Part shown: positions 15,941 through 23,617 of the stretch, piece by piece | Position numbering within the stretch: position 1 is the stretch's first letter | Layout: each line of letters starts with the position of its first letter | NCBI RefSeq assembly: GCF_030128825.1 | Contig: NZ_CP119127.1 | Location: 602,001 to 666,000, forward strand | Length of the DNA: 64,000 bases | Direction: 5' to 3' | Source: Sphingobium sp. WTD-1 | Lineage (GTDB): Bacteria > Pseudomonadota > Alphaproteobacteria > Sphingomonadales > Sphingomonadaceae | Notes under the pieces: generated by a model | Databases searched by the model: none | Seen by the model: only the letters and a program-made list of their open reading frames with translations | Told to the model about the DNA's origin: nothing | Made by a program: the position numbers and the translations under genes

Positions 15941-15974
15941 TATTGGTGTTATTTACCGGTAAACTGTTCCAATA
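15941..15974. promoter_or_regulatory. Dyad-symmetric operator in the divergent control region
   Basis: A perfect 12-base palindrome TTTACCGGTAAA (15952-15963) is flanked at equal 5-base distances by TATTGG (15941-15946) and its reverse complement CCAATA (15969-15974), so 24 of 34 positions obey one dyad axis. The central CG and overall length fit a LacI-family operator. It lies between the cytochrome c operon (start 15920, minus) and the Gfo/Idh gene (start 16035, plus) and could control both. The regulator encoded at 7099-8133 is the obvious candidate. Confidence 0.7.
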
Positions 15975-16034
15975 TGATCGGAAGATCAAGAGGCAGAATG
16001 AACGGTCTGTCGACTAATTACGAAGGAGAAGAGG

Positions 16035-17171
16035 ATGGCGGGAAGAGCGTTGCGTCTGGGCATGGTCGGCGGTGGCGAAGGCGCCTTTATCGGGGCGATC
16101 CACCGCGCCGCGGCGGCACTGGATGGCGATTGGCGGCTGGTGGCCGGCGCCTTCAGCGGCGACACTGATCGCAACCGGCGCTCGGGCGAGGCGCTGGGAA
16201 TCGATCCGGCGCGGACCTATGATTCGCTCGACGCGCTGCTGGCGGGCGAACAGGCGTTGCCGGCGGACGAGCGGATCGACGCCCTGTCGATCGTGACGCC
16301 CAATCATCTCCATGCGCCGATGGCAATCGCCGCGCTTGACGCGGGTTTCCATGTCTTCTGCGAAAAGCCGATGGCGCTCGATCTAGCCGAAGCGCGCCAG
16401 ATTGCCGCCGCCGCCGAACGCTCCGGCCGGCATTTCGGCCTCGCCTTCACCTATAGCGGCTATCCGCTGGTGGAAGAGGCGCGGGCACGTGTCGCGCGCG
16501 GTGATTTTGGCAGGATCAGGCTGGTGCAGGTCGAATATTCGCAAGGGTGGCTCAGCCAGGCGATCGACCGTGATGGCAACAAGCAGGCCGAATGGCGCAC
16601 CGATCCGGCCCGTGCGGGCCTGGGCGGCTGTCTGGGCGACATCGGCACCCATGCCTTGCACCTCGCCGAACATGTGTCGGGCCTGCGCGTCAGCGAAATC
16701 TGCGCCGACCTCAGCATCCATGTCGAGGGGCGCCGGCTCGACGACGACGTCAATGTGCTGCTGCGCCTCGACAATGGCGCGCGCGGCATCCTCAAGGCGA
16801 CGCAGGTCGCGGCCGGCGACGAAAATGGCCTGAAACTGCGCATCCATGGCGAACATGGCGGGCTGGAATGGGCACAAATGGAGCCCAACACGCTGACCCT
16901 GCGCTGGCTGGATCGGCCCACCGAAGTGCTGCGCGCGGCAGGCCCCGGCCTGCTACCCTCGACCCTGCCGCTGCTGCGTACGCCCAGCGGCCATCCCGAA
17001 GGCTATATCGAGGCGTTCGCCAATCTCTATCGCGCCTTCGCCACGCGCATCCGGGGCGGCGAAGCCTGGTTCCCGTCGGTCGGAGACGGTCTGCAAACCA
17101 TGGGCTTTGTCGAAACCGTCATCGCCAATGCGGCGGGCGATGAAAAATGGACCACGCTGTCCGGCGCATGA
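16035..17171 (+). CDS. Gfo/Idh/MocA-family NAD(P)-dependent oxidoreductase
   Basis: A 378-residue dehydrogenase. The N-terminal Rossmann motif is [17 protein letters not shown] (about 8-24). The [30 protein letters not shown] block carries the family EKP lysine. The C-terminal alpha/beta domain contains [18 protein letters not shown] (catalytic-region His). AAGGAGAAGAGG lies directly upstream of ATG 16035. It is divergent from the cytochrome c operon across the palindromic operator. Family members oxidise or reduce sugars at C3 and other positions; here it may reduce imported 3-keto-glucose back to glucose in the cytoplasm (inference). Confidence 0.87.
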   Translation: MAGRALRLGMVGGGEGAFIGAIHRAAAALDGDWRLVAGAFSGDTDRNRRSGEALGIDPARTYDSLDALLAGEQALPADERIDALSIVTPNHLHAPMAIAALDAGFHVFCEKPMALDLAEARQIAAAAERSGRHFGLAFTYSGYPLVEEARARVARGDFGRIRLVQVEYSQGWLSQAIDRDGNKQAEWRTDPARAGLGGCLGDIGTHALHLAEHVSGLRVSEICADLSIHVEGRRLDDDVNVLLRLDNGARGILKATQVAAGDENGLKLRIHGEHGGLEWAQMEPNTLTLRWLDRPTEVLRAAGPGLLPSTLPLLRTPSGHPEGYIEAFANLYRAFATRIRGGEAWFPSVGDGLQTMGFVETVIANAAGDEKWTTLSGA

Positions 17172-17179
17172 CATGAAAG

Positions 17180-17209
17180 GGGAAGCGCGACTTGATCGCC
17201 GCGCTTCCC
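17180..17209. terminator. Bidirectional stem-loop between convergent genes
   Basis: GGGAAGCGCG (17180-17189) pairs perfectly with CGCGCTTCCC (17200-17209) around a 10-base loop. It lies in the 45-base gap between the stop codons of the Gfo/Idh gene and the convergent GH43 gene, and probably terminates both. There is no long T-run, as is common in high-GC genomes. Confidence 0.6.
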
Positions 17210-17216
17210 TCAACCC

Positions 17217-18350
17217 TCAGTGCGCGGCGCCCTTCTTGGGCAGCAGCGGATTGATCGTCTGGATGCTGCCATCGGCATTGTAGCGCAGTTCCGTCACCTT
17301 GACGTTGCGCAGGCGGGTCTGCCCCGACAACTGGCTGTCGGCGTAGAAGAGCCAGGACTTGCCGCCCCATTCGACGATCGAATGATGGGTGGTCCAGCCT
17401 TCGACCGGCTCCAGGATGCGGCCCTTGTAAGTGAAGGGGCCATAAGGAGAATCGCCGACGGCATAGACCAGATAATGGGTGTCGCCGGTCGAGTAGCTGA
17501 AATAATATTTGCCATCATGTTTGTGCATCCATGACGCCTCGAAGAAGCGGCGATCATGGTCGCCGCCCAGCAGCGGCTTGCCCTTGTCGTCCAGGATCTG
17601 GATCTCACGCGGCGTTTCCGCAAATTCCAGCATGTCGCCGTTCAGCCTGGCGACGCGTGGCGCGATCGCCGGCTTGTCATCCTGCTTCAGGTCGGTCTTC
17701 GACCCATTCGGATCATATTTCCCGCCGATATTGCGCTGCAGCTGGCCGCCCCAGATGCCGCCGAAATAGATATAGCTCTGCCCGTCGGCATCGGTGAAGA
17801 CAGCCGGATCGATCGAATAGCTGCCCTTGATCGGCTGTGGCTGCGCCTTGAACGGCCCCATCGGATCCTTCGAGGTCGCCACACCGATGCGGAAGGCACC
17901 TTCCTTGTCCTTGGCCGGGAAGTAGAGATAATAGGTGCCATTCTTGTAGGCCGCGTCGGGCGCCCACATCTGCTTGTCGGCCCAGGGCACATCCTTGACG
18001 TCCAGCGCCACCGGCCCGACCGTCACCGGCCCGCCGATCTTGTCCATCGACAGGACATGATAGTCGCGCATCTCGAAATGGCTGCCCAGATCATCCTCGG
18101 GCGTCGGCCCGTCAATGTCGTGGCTGGGATAGACATAGATCTTGCCGTTCCACACATGGGCGGACGGATCGGCGGTGTAGATGTCGCTGACCAGCGGCTG
18201 GGACAGATATTCGGACGCATCGCGCTTGCCGCTCGCGGCATTGCCGGCCGCCGGCTCGGTCTTCTGTTCCGGCGCCTGCTGGCAAGCGGCGAGCGCCAGT
18301 CCCAGAGCCAGCGGCCATGCGTGCAGGCATATTCCGCGCTTGATCGTCAT
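17217..18350 (-). CDS. Glycoside hydrolase family 43 lipoprotein
   Basis: A 377-residue lipoprotein (LALAAC lipobox near residue 22 from ATG 18350) carrying a five-bladed beta-propeller GH43 domain. The three expected acidic residues appear in order: Asp in IYTADPSAHVWNGKIY, Asp in SYSIDPAVFTDADG, and Glu in FFEASWMHKHDGKYYFSYS. GH43 enzymes act on arabinose- or xylose-containing glycans. AGGAGAGG lies 5-8 bases upstream of ATG 18350; the ATG nine codons upstream would place the Shine-Dalgarno inside the gene. A LacI-like operator sits 29 bases upstream of the start. It likely trims oligosaccharides at the cell surface or in the periplasm. Confidence 0.88.
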   Translation of the reverse strand: MTIKRGICLHAWPLALGLALAACQQAPEQKTEPAAGNAASGKRDASEYLSQPLVSDIYTADPSAHVWNGKIYVYPSHDIDGPTPEDDLGSHFEMRDYHVLSMDKIGGPVTVGPVALDVKDVPWADKQMWAPDAAYKNGTYYLYFPAKDKEGAFRIGVATSKDPMGPFKAQPQPIKGSYSIDPAVFTDADGQSYIYFGGIWGGQLQRNIGGKYDPNGSKTDLKQDDKPAIAPRVARLNGDMLEFAETPREIQILDDKGKPLLGGDHDRRFFEASWMHKHDGKYYFSYSTGDTHYLVYAVGDSPYGPFTYKGRILEPVEGWTTHHSIVEWGGKSWLFYADSQLSGQTRLRNVKVTELRYNADGSIQTINPLLPKKGAAH

Positions 18351-18378
18351 ATCATCCTCTCCTTGCGATTTGCGCAAT

Positions 18379-18392
18379 TGATAGCGTTATCA
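18379..18392. promoter_or_regulatory. Candidate LacI-type operator upstream of the GH43 gene
   Basis: TGATAGCGTTATCA is near-palindromic around a central CG (12 of 14 positions symmetric). It lies 29 bases upstream of the GH43 start, where it could block transcription. A related site, GGCCAGCGTTGTCA at 23476-23489, lies upstream of the TonB receptor gene; the two share AGCGTT and TCA at the same positions. The form resembles operators of LacI-family sugar repressors. Which repressor binds is unknown. Confidence 0.5.
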
Positions 18393-18427
18393 TAAATCGC
18401 GTGCAACGCTCGATTGGCGCCGCCGCC

Positions 18428-19441
18428 TCAGCGGTTGAGGCGCTGCATCACCATCGCCCGCAGGCGCCGCGCCTCCAGCGGCGTCAGCGGCGCCAACGGC
18501 CCTAGCGCATGATCGGGCAGATGGTCGCGCGCATCCTGTGCCGGTCCGAACAGATAATGGTCGAACAGCGCGCGCCAGGCCATGCGCTCGGGCTCCGGCC
18601 GCTCGCGGATGCTGAGCAGCCCGTGCAGCAGCGTCGCCATCGGCGTGTCGATGAAGTCGGGGACGGCATCCCACCAATAGTTCATCATGATGTTGAAGCC
18701 ATCGCGCGCCTCGACCTGATGCCACCACAGCGCCGGGTAGAAGAGCGCGTCGCCCGGCTCCAGTTCGGCCACCTCGCCGGCCGTCAGTGCCTGCGCAAAA
18801 CGTGGGTAGCGCGCCAGGTCGGGCGCAGCGGGATCGACCATGCTGACCACCTGGCCGCCGGGCGTCGGCGACAGCGGGCCGGGATAGAGATTGCCGACCT
18901 GGTCGGGCGGAAACAAAGTGAAGCGCCGCCGCCCGACCAGGCAACAGGCCAGATTGTGCGAACTGTCATAATGAGTCGCGGCAACCGTGCGATTGCCGAT
19001 CCACAGGCTGACGGTCGGCACCGCCTCGCCGAACAGGCCGGGCAGGTCATGGTCGGCGCGCAGACCGGGGAAATAGCGGTCGACATCGGTCGATCCGATA
19101 TAGATGGCCGGCCCGTCGCCATTGGCGTCCGCCCGGATTTTATCGAGATAATGGGGCAACAACGCCTGCCCGCGATCGAAATTGAAGCCGGTCAGTTCAT
19201 CATTGTAGAAGAACCGGCCCCCGGCCTCCTGCGCCCCGACATAGCCAGTGACCGGCGCGCCGCCATAATTGGCCAGCAATCGGTCCATCGCCGCCTGCGC
19301 CGACAGCCGCCCGGCAGCGACCAGTGGCCAGCCATCGACCAGTCCGCCGATCACGACCGGCCTCTGCGCCGCCATCAGATCGTCGAGCCAGCCAGGCGTC
19401 AGCTCGCTGGCGGCGATCCGCCGGGTCTGGCGCAGCGTCAC
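18428..19441 (-). CDS. Cupin-like (JmjC-type, Cupin_8) protein of a TonB/SapC cluster
   Basis: A 337-residue protein with a JmjC-like cupin. The N-terminal RPVVIGGLVDGWPLVAAG motif is typical of Cupin_8 proteins. The Fe-ligand segment ATHYDSSHNLACCLVGRRRFTLFPPDQ supplies HxD, and ALFYPALWWHQVEARDGFNIMMNYWW supplies the distal His. It starts with GTG at 19441, overlapping the SapC stop codon (GTGA), so the two are coupled. Such cupins recur with SapC, TonB receptor and tryptophan-halogenase-like genes in sphingomonads, Caulobacter and Xanthomonas carbohydrate loci. The role is unknown; a 2-oxoglutarate/Fe-dependent hydroxylase acting on protein or peptide is possible. Confidence 0.82.
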   Translation of the reverse strand: MTLRQTRRIAASELTPGWLDDLMAAQRPVVIGGLVDGWPLVAAGRLSAQAAMDRLLANYGGAPVTGYVGAQEAGGRFFYNDELTGFNFDRGQALLPHYLDKIRADANGDGPAIYIGSTDVDRYFPGLRADHDLPGLFGEAVPTVSLWIGNRTVAATHYDSSHNLACCLVGRRRFTLFPPDQVGNLYPGPLSPTPGGQVVSMVDPAAPDLARYPRFAQALTAGEVAELEPGDALFYPALWWHQVEARDGFNIMMNYWWDAVPDFIDTPMATLLHGLLSIRERPEPERMAWRALFDHYLFGPAQDARDHLPDHALGPLAPLTPLEARRLRAMVMQRLNR

Positions 19442-20148
19442 GCCGCCTGCCGCGCCCGTTTGCGCACGATCAGATCCTCGATATTGGCGAGCGAGGAGCG
19501 GATCGCATAGGCCAGTTGCAACAATCCCGCCTGATGCAGTGCCTGCAGCGTCGGACCATCCAGCGCCTCCAGCCGATCGGCATCGATGGTGAAGCGACCG
19601 GCAATGTCATAGCGCTGCGCATCGTCGATCGCGATGTCCAGCGCGACCGGCGCCAGCAGCCCGGCCTGTTCGAACGCTGCGAACATCGGCGCGCTCAGGC
19701 CATGGCCCTCATGAATGGTGCGCAGCGCATCGGCGACATGATCCAGATAGGGCGCGTTGCCGCCATGGGGCAGGAACAGCGCTTCGCCCGCGGCGCCGAC
19801 GCGCGGATCGTCGAGGTCGACATGGATCACGGGATGATCTTCGCCGTCGCGCTGCTGCATGCCGATCAGGAAAGGGCCGCGCCGATGGACGGCGGGCACA
19901 TAGCGTGCGGTCCAGCCTCCCGCGTCGAGAAACAGATTTTCGTCGCGATCGAACCCCAGCAGCGCGGTGAGCTGCCAAGCGCCCTGGCCATCGCGCTGAA
20001 TCAGGATCGGATATTCCCGCTGGATCGCGTCGATCTCGGTCGGGAAGATCAGGGTCTGGTTGACGGCATCCCCGAAGGCGGCCCCATTGCCCGGTGCGAC
20101 CCGAAGCGCGGCATGGGTGATGGGATCGAGTATCATCGTGCTGGTCAT
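19438..20148 (-). CDS. SapC-family protein
   Basis: A 236-residue SapC-like protein (named after a Campylobacter S-layer-associated gene, true function unknown). Typical blocks are LRVAPGNGAAFGDAVNQTLIFPTEIDAIQREYPILIQRD, LTALLGFDRDENLFL and WTARYVPAVHRRGPFLIG. No signal peptide or membrane segment is seen. ATG 20148 has GGATATTCC upstream; ATG 20169 is an alternative giving seven more residues. It lies between the TonB receptor and the cupin gene on the same strand, 149 bases after the receptor, and belongs to the same transport cluster. Confidence 0.85.
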   Translation of the reverse strand: MTSTMILDPITHAALRVAPGNGAAFGDAVNQTLIFPTEIDAIQREYPILIQRDGQGAWQLTALLGFDRDENLFLDAGGWTARYVPAVHRRGPFLIGMQQRDGEDHPVIHVDLDDPRVGAAGEALFLPHGGNAPYLDHVADALRTIHEGHGLSAPMFAAFEQAGLLAPVALDIAIDDAQRYDIAGRFTIDADRLEALDGPTLQALHQAGLLQLAYAIRSSLANIEDLIVRKRARQAA

Positions 20149-20261
20149 GGAATATCCGGCGTGCCGCATGAACGGGCGGCCATAGTAGGGCGTCGGCGGC
20201 GCAGGAAAAGCCCTTTGCGAGCCCCGCCCCGATGCCGTCCGCCCGACGCAATTGTGAAAGT

Positions 20262-20287
20262 CGGGGCCGCCCGGCAGGACGGCCCCG
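20262..20287 (-). terminator. GC-rich hairpin after the TonB receptor gene
   Basis: CGGGGCCG and CGGCCCCG (20262-20269 and 20280-20287) form an 8-bp stem with a 10-base loop, starting 11 bases past the receptor stop codon on the minus strand. The following minus-strand sequence contains only a short T tract. It may end or attenuate transcription before sapC. Confidence 0.45.
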
Positions 20288-20297
20288 GCTCACCCCC

Positions 20298-23200
20298 TTA
20301 GAAGCGGAAGCGACCACCCAGCAGGAAGCGACGATCCAGCTCCTGCGCATACCACAGGTTGCTCTTGTCGCGACCATAGGTGCGGATGTCGCTCTCGGTC
20401 AGGTTGATCGCCTCGAACGAGACGGCAAACTGTTCCGACACATCCCAGCTGATGTTGAGATCGAGCTGACCGAACGGGCGCACGAACACCGGGTTGCGAT
20501 CGCCGCCGCCACGGTTGGCTGACTGCAGGAACTTGTCGCGCCAGTTATAGGCGAGACGGGCCGACAGGCCGTTCTTGTCATAGATCAGCGTGGCGTTGGC
20601 GGTATCCGACAGGCCGACCAGCGCGAACTGGTCCTCGCTCGGATCGGCGCCGACATCAATGCCCACGTCACCCCGGACCAGCGTATAGGCCGCCGACACA
20701 CCGAAACCGGTATTGCCGAAGAAATGCTGGGCGGCGAGTTCGAAGCCCCAGATCTTGCCCTGTCGGTTGTTGATCGGCTGCGTGACCTCAAAGTCGTAGA
20801 GCGGGTCATTGGCGTCGGCGACCAAATCCACTCGGCGCAAAACCTGATCTGCAAAATCCTGATCCAGCGCGCCATTGACGACATTCGCCTGGAACTGTTG
20901 CGAAGCCGCCTGGATATTGCCGCCGGCCTCCTGCAACAATGCCGTCATGGTGAACAGATTGACGTCGGTCGGATCGTAGCGGAGCCGCTGCAACTCCGCC
21001 AAGGCGGTGCCGGAACGCGATCCCGCCGCACCCGAACTGACGTCGCGCAGCCCGAACAGATTGCGCGTCGTCTGACCGGTGCCGACGAAATTCTGCACCC
21101 GCTTTTCGAACACGCCGGCCGAGATGTAGCTAGACGGCTTGTAATACCATTCGAACGACAGATCGAGATTGTCGGAAATCAGCGGCGCCAGACGGGCATT
21201 GCCGGTCGACCCGCTGGCAACACCGCCCAGCGCGATCGGACGCGGCGGCGTGCCGACCGACGTGGCGACGAACAGATTGCCATAATCGGGGCGGGCGATG
21301 GTCTTGCTGAACGAGAAGCGACCGATGAAATTCTTCGCCAGCTCGATCTGGAAATCCATCGCGGGCAGGAAATTGTTGTAGCTGCCGCTGTCGGAGATGG
21401 GTTCCACCTGATCGGAGACGGACACCACGAAATCATTGTCCGCCGTCCAGGTGATACCATTGGGTATGGCGATCAGCGACGTCGACTTGACCTTCGTGCG
21501 CTCATAGCGCGCCCCCACGACCAGCGTGGCATTGCGGCCGGCCAGTTCGCCCTTCCAGGTCAACTGGCCATAAGCAGACCAGATGTCTTCGTTGACGCGA
21601 TTATCTTCCCGGTTGGTGATGCCGACTGCGTTCCCGCGTGCCGTATAATAAGGCGACAGCGCATTATACAGATCGACAGCATTGCCCTGGAACGCGACCA
21701 GTGTCGCCCCCTGCCCCTTGGCATCGAAATTGTCGAATTTGCAGACGAGACAATAGGTCTGCAGGACGCCGGGCGCCTGACTTTGAATGTCGCCGACATT
21801 GCCGATGCCCCAGTCACCCAGCGTCTGCTGCGTCTGGGTGCGAGCCTGCCGCATCTTGGACGTGCGATAATTGCCGCCGACATCGAACCGGCTACCCAAA
21901 TCATCCAGTTCCCAGCCGAGATCGGCCCGGATTTCGTTAAGCCGCTGGCGTTGCGAAGAAGAGACCGTGCGCCCCATCTGCGATCCGAGGTCGCCAAGAT
22001 CGAGCTGGCCGTTCCCATTGGGGCCACGGCCCGGCACCGCATCATTGATGACAATCGACTGAACAGGAATGACACCGCTGAAATCCGCCGACTGCGACGC
22101 AACGACGGGCGCGCCCAGGCCAACCAGCGTCGAACTGACGCCATTGGGATTGTTCGGCGAACTTTGCGCCAGACCGGTATGGCCGTCGATCGACAGCGTG
22201 ACGCGGTCGTTAATCTCCCACTTCGCGTTCAGGCCATAATCCTGGAGCCGATTGCGTACCCCGCGATATGCCTGTTCGAAGGCCGCGTCCTTAACGCCCG
22301 CAATATTTTCCTGCAGAAATGTGGTGGTCGCAATGACGGGATTGCCGTCGAACTCCACCTGCGCGAAGGGACGATTGAACCAGTTGCCCTGGCTCGCCCG
22401 CTGTTCGCTCTGCTTGTTCTGCGCAAACAAGGCATCGGCGGTGAAGGTCAGCGTCTCGGTCGGACGGAATTGCACGACCGCCGATCCGTTGATGCGCTCG
22501 CGCGAACCTTGCGAATAAAAATAGCTGCTGTCATTGGGCACCGACACCAAGGTGTTGGGGTCGGTCGGCGCGTTCTTGATCTGGGTGCTGGCGTTGACGA
22601 AGCCGTTGGCCGGATCGGCAAACTGGCTGTAGCGGCGGATGTTCCAGCCATTGACCGTCGCGCCGCGGCTCGAGAAATTGCGCTTCTGGTAGCTGCCGAA
22701 GATCGACACGCCGAACACTTCATTCTCGTCGCGCCAGCTCAGCAGGCCCGATGCTTCGGGCGTGATCTTGGCCGGGTCGCTCAGGCTCTTTTCGACGCTG
22801 GTGTCATAGAGCGCCTTGACGCCGATCGTGCCGCTGAAGCCCGCCTCGCGTGCGTCGAGCGGCTTGCGGGTGATGACGTTGATCGACGCGCCGATGCCGC
22901 CCGACGGGATCGCCGCGCGACCGGTCTTGTAGACTTCCAGCGTGCTGACGCCTTCCGATGCCAGATTGCCGAAGTCGAAGGAGCGGCTGGTGCCCGAAGA
23001 ATAATCGGCGTTCGAGTCACCGCCGACCGTGGTGACATTGGCCGACGGCAGCGCGCGCCCGTTCAGCGTCACCAGGTTGAAGCCGCCGCCAAAGCCGCGG
23101 ACCGTGACCTGAGACCCTTCGCCATTGACGCGGTCGATCGACACGCCGGTGATACGCTGCAGCGATTCCGCCAGGTTGGTGTCGGGGAACTTGCCGATAT

Positions 23201-23408
23201 CTTCGGCCGAAATGGCATCGACCACACCGCTCGAATTGCGCTTGATGTCGATCGCGCGATCAAGGCTGGCACGCACGCCGGTGACGATGATGTCGGCTTC
23301 GGCATTCTGGACGGCGGCGTCCTGCGCCTGCGCCACCATTGGTGTAACGCTATACGTTAGCGCTATCAGAGACGCGCAACGCATGAATCTGGAATATGGT
23401 AAACCCAT
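20298..23408 (-). CDS. TonB-dependent outer-membrane receptor (carbohydrate type)
   Basis: A 1036-residue receptor, the large Caulobacter/sphingomonad type. After a signal peptide ending AQAQ (about residue 29) comes a TonB-box-like EADIIVTG. The plug domain follows: ASLDRAIDIKRNSSGVVDAISAEDIGKFPDTNLAESLQRITGVSI, VTVRGFG, TLNGR and GASINVITRKPLDA. The long barrel ends in a terminal Phe (LLGGRFRF). GGGAGG lies upstream of ATG 23408. It would import oligosaccharides across the outer membrane with TonB energy. Neighbours are GH43, SapC, cupin and tryptophan-halogenase-like genes. LacI-like sites lie upstream and within the first codons. Confidence 0.95.
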   Translation of the reverse strand: MGLPYSRFMRCASLIALTYSVTPMVAQAQDAAVQNAEADIIVTGVRASLDRAIDIKRNSSGVVDAISAEDIGKFPDTNLAESLQRITGVSIDRVNGEGSQVTVRGFGGGFNLVTLNGRALPSANVTTVGGDSNADYSSGTSRSFDFGNLASEGVSTLEVYKTGRAAIPSGGIGASINVITRKPLDAREAGFSGTIGVKALYDTSVEKSLSDPAKITPEASGLLSWRDENEVFGVSIFGSYQKRNFSSRGATVNGWNIRRYSQFADPANGFVNASTQIKNAPTDPNTLVSVPNDSSYFYSQGSRERINGSAVVQFRPTETLTFTADALFAQNKQSEQRASQGNWFNRPFAQVEFDGNPVIATTTFLQENIAGVKDAAFEQAYRGVRNRLQDYGLNAKWEINDRVTLSIDGHTGLAQSSPNNPNGVSSTLVGLGAPVVASQSADFSGVIPVQSIVINDAVPGRGPNGNGQLDLGDLGSQMGRTVSSSQRQRLNEIRADLGWELDDLGSRFDVGGNYRTSKMRQARTQTQQTLGDWGIGNVGDIQSQAPGVLQTYCLVCKFDNFDAKGQGATLVAFQGNAVDLYNALSPYYTARGNAVGITNREDNRVNEDIWSAYGQLTWKGELAGRNATLVVGARYERTKVKSTSLIAIPNGITWTADNDFVVSVSDQVEPISDSGSYNNFLPAMDFQIELAKNFIGRFSFSKTIARPDYGNLFVATSVGTPPRPIALGGVASGSTGNARLAPLISDNLDLSFEWYYKPSSYISAGVFEKRVQNFVGTGQTTRNLFGLRDVSSGAAGSRSGTALAELQRLRYDPTDVNLFTMTALLQEAGGNIQAASQQFQANVVNGALDQDFADQVLRRVDLVADANDPLYDFEVTQPINNRQGKIWGFELAAQHFFGNTGFGVSAAYTLVRGDVGIDVGADPSEDQFALVGLSDTANATLIYDKNGLSARLAYNWRDKFLQSANRGGGDRNPVFVRPFGQLDLNISWDVSEQFAVSFEAINLTESDIRTYGRDKSNLWYAQELDRRFLLGGRFRF

Positions 23409-23475
23409 TTCAGAATCCTCCCTTTTTTACAGCTCGCCCACATCGAGCCTTATTGGACGTTCATGCTAGCCTAAT

Positions 23476-23489
23476 GGCCAGCGTTGTCA
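23476..23489. promoter_or_regulatory. Candidate LacI-type operator upstream of the TonB receptor gene
   Basis: GGCCAGCGTTGTCA, 68 bases before the receptor start, shares 10 of 14 positions with the site upstream of the GH43 gene (18379-18392). A further related site, CGTTAGCGCTATCA, overlaps the first codons of the receptor (23355-23368). The 209-base gap between the halogenase and receptor genes therefore probably holds a regulated promoter. The regulator is not identified. Confidence 0.45.
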
Positions 23490-23617
23490 ATTATGATGCT
23501 ATGATCGGTTAAAGTCCCTAAGGGTTTGATTTACAGATTTATATTTTACTGAAAATAATGGTTTTTTATGTTTTATTGTGCATTGCAAAAAATATTCTAC
23601 CGGTGCGCATTTTTTGA

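Noticed and set aside
20724..23360. Open frame of 878 codons on the plus strand
   Set aside because: It is exactly antisense to the TonB receptor, has Arg/Gly/Ala/Ile-rich composition typical of antisense frames in high-GC DNA, and shows no domain; the receptor on the minus strand has full family features.
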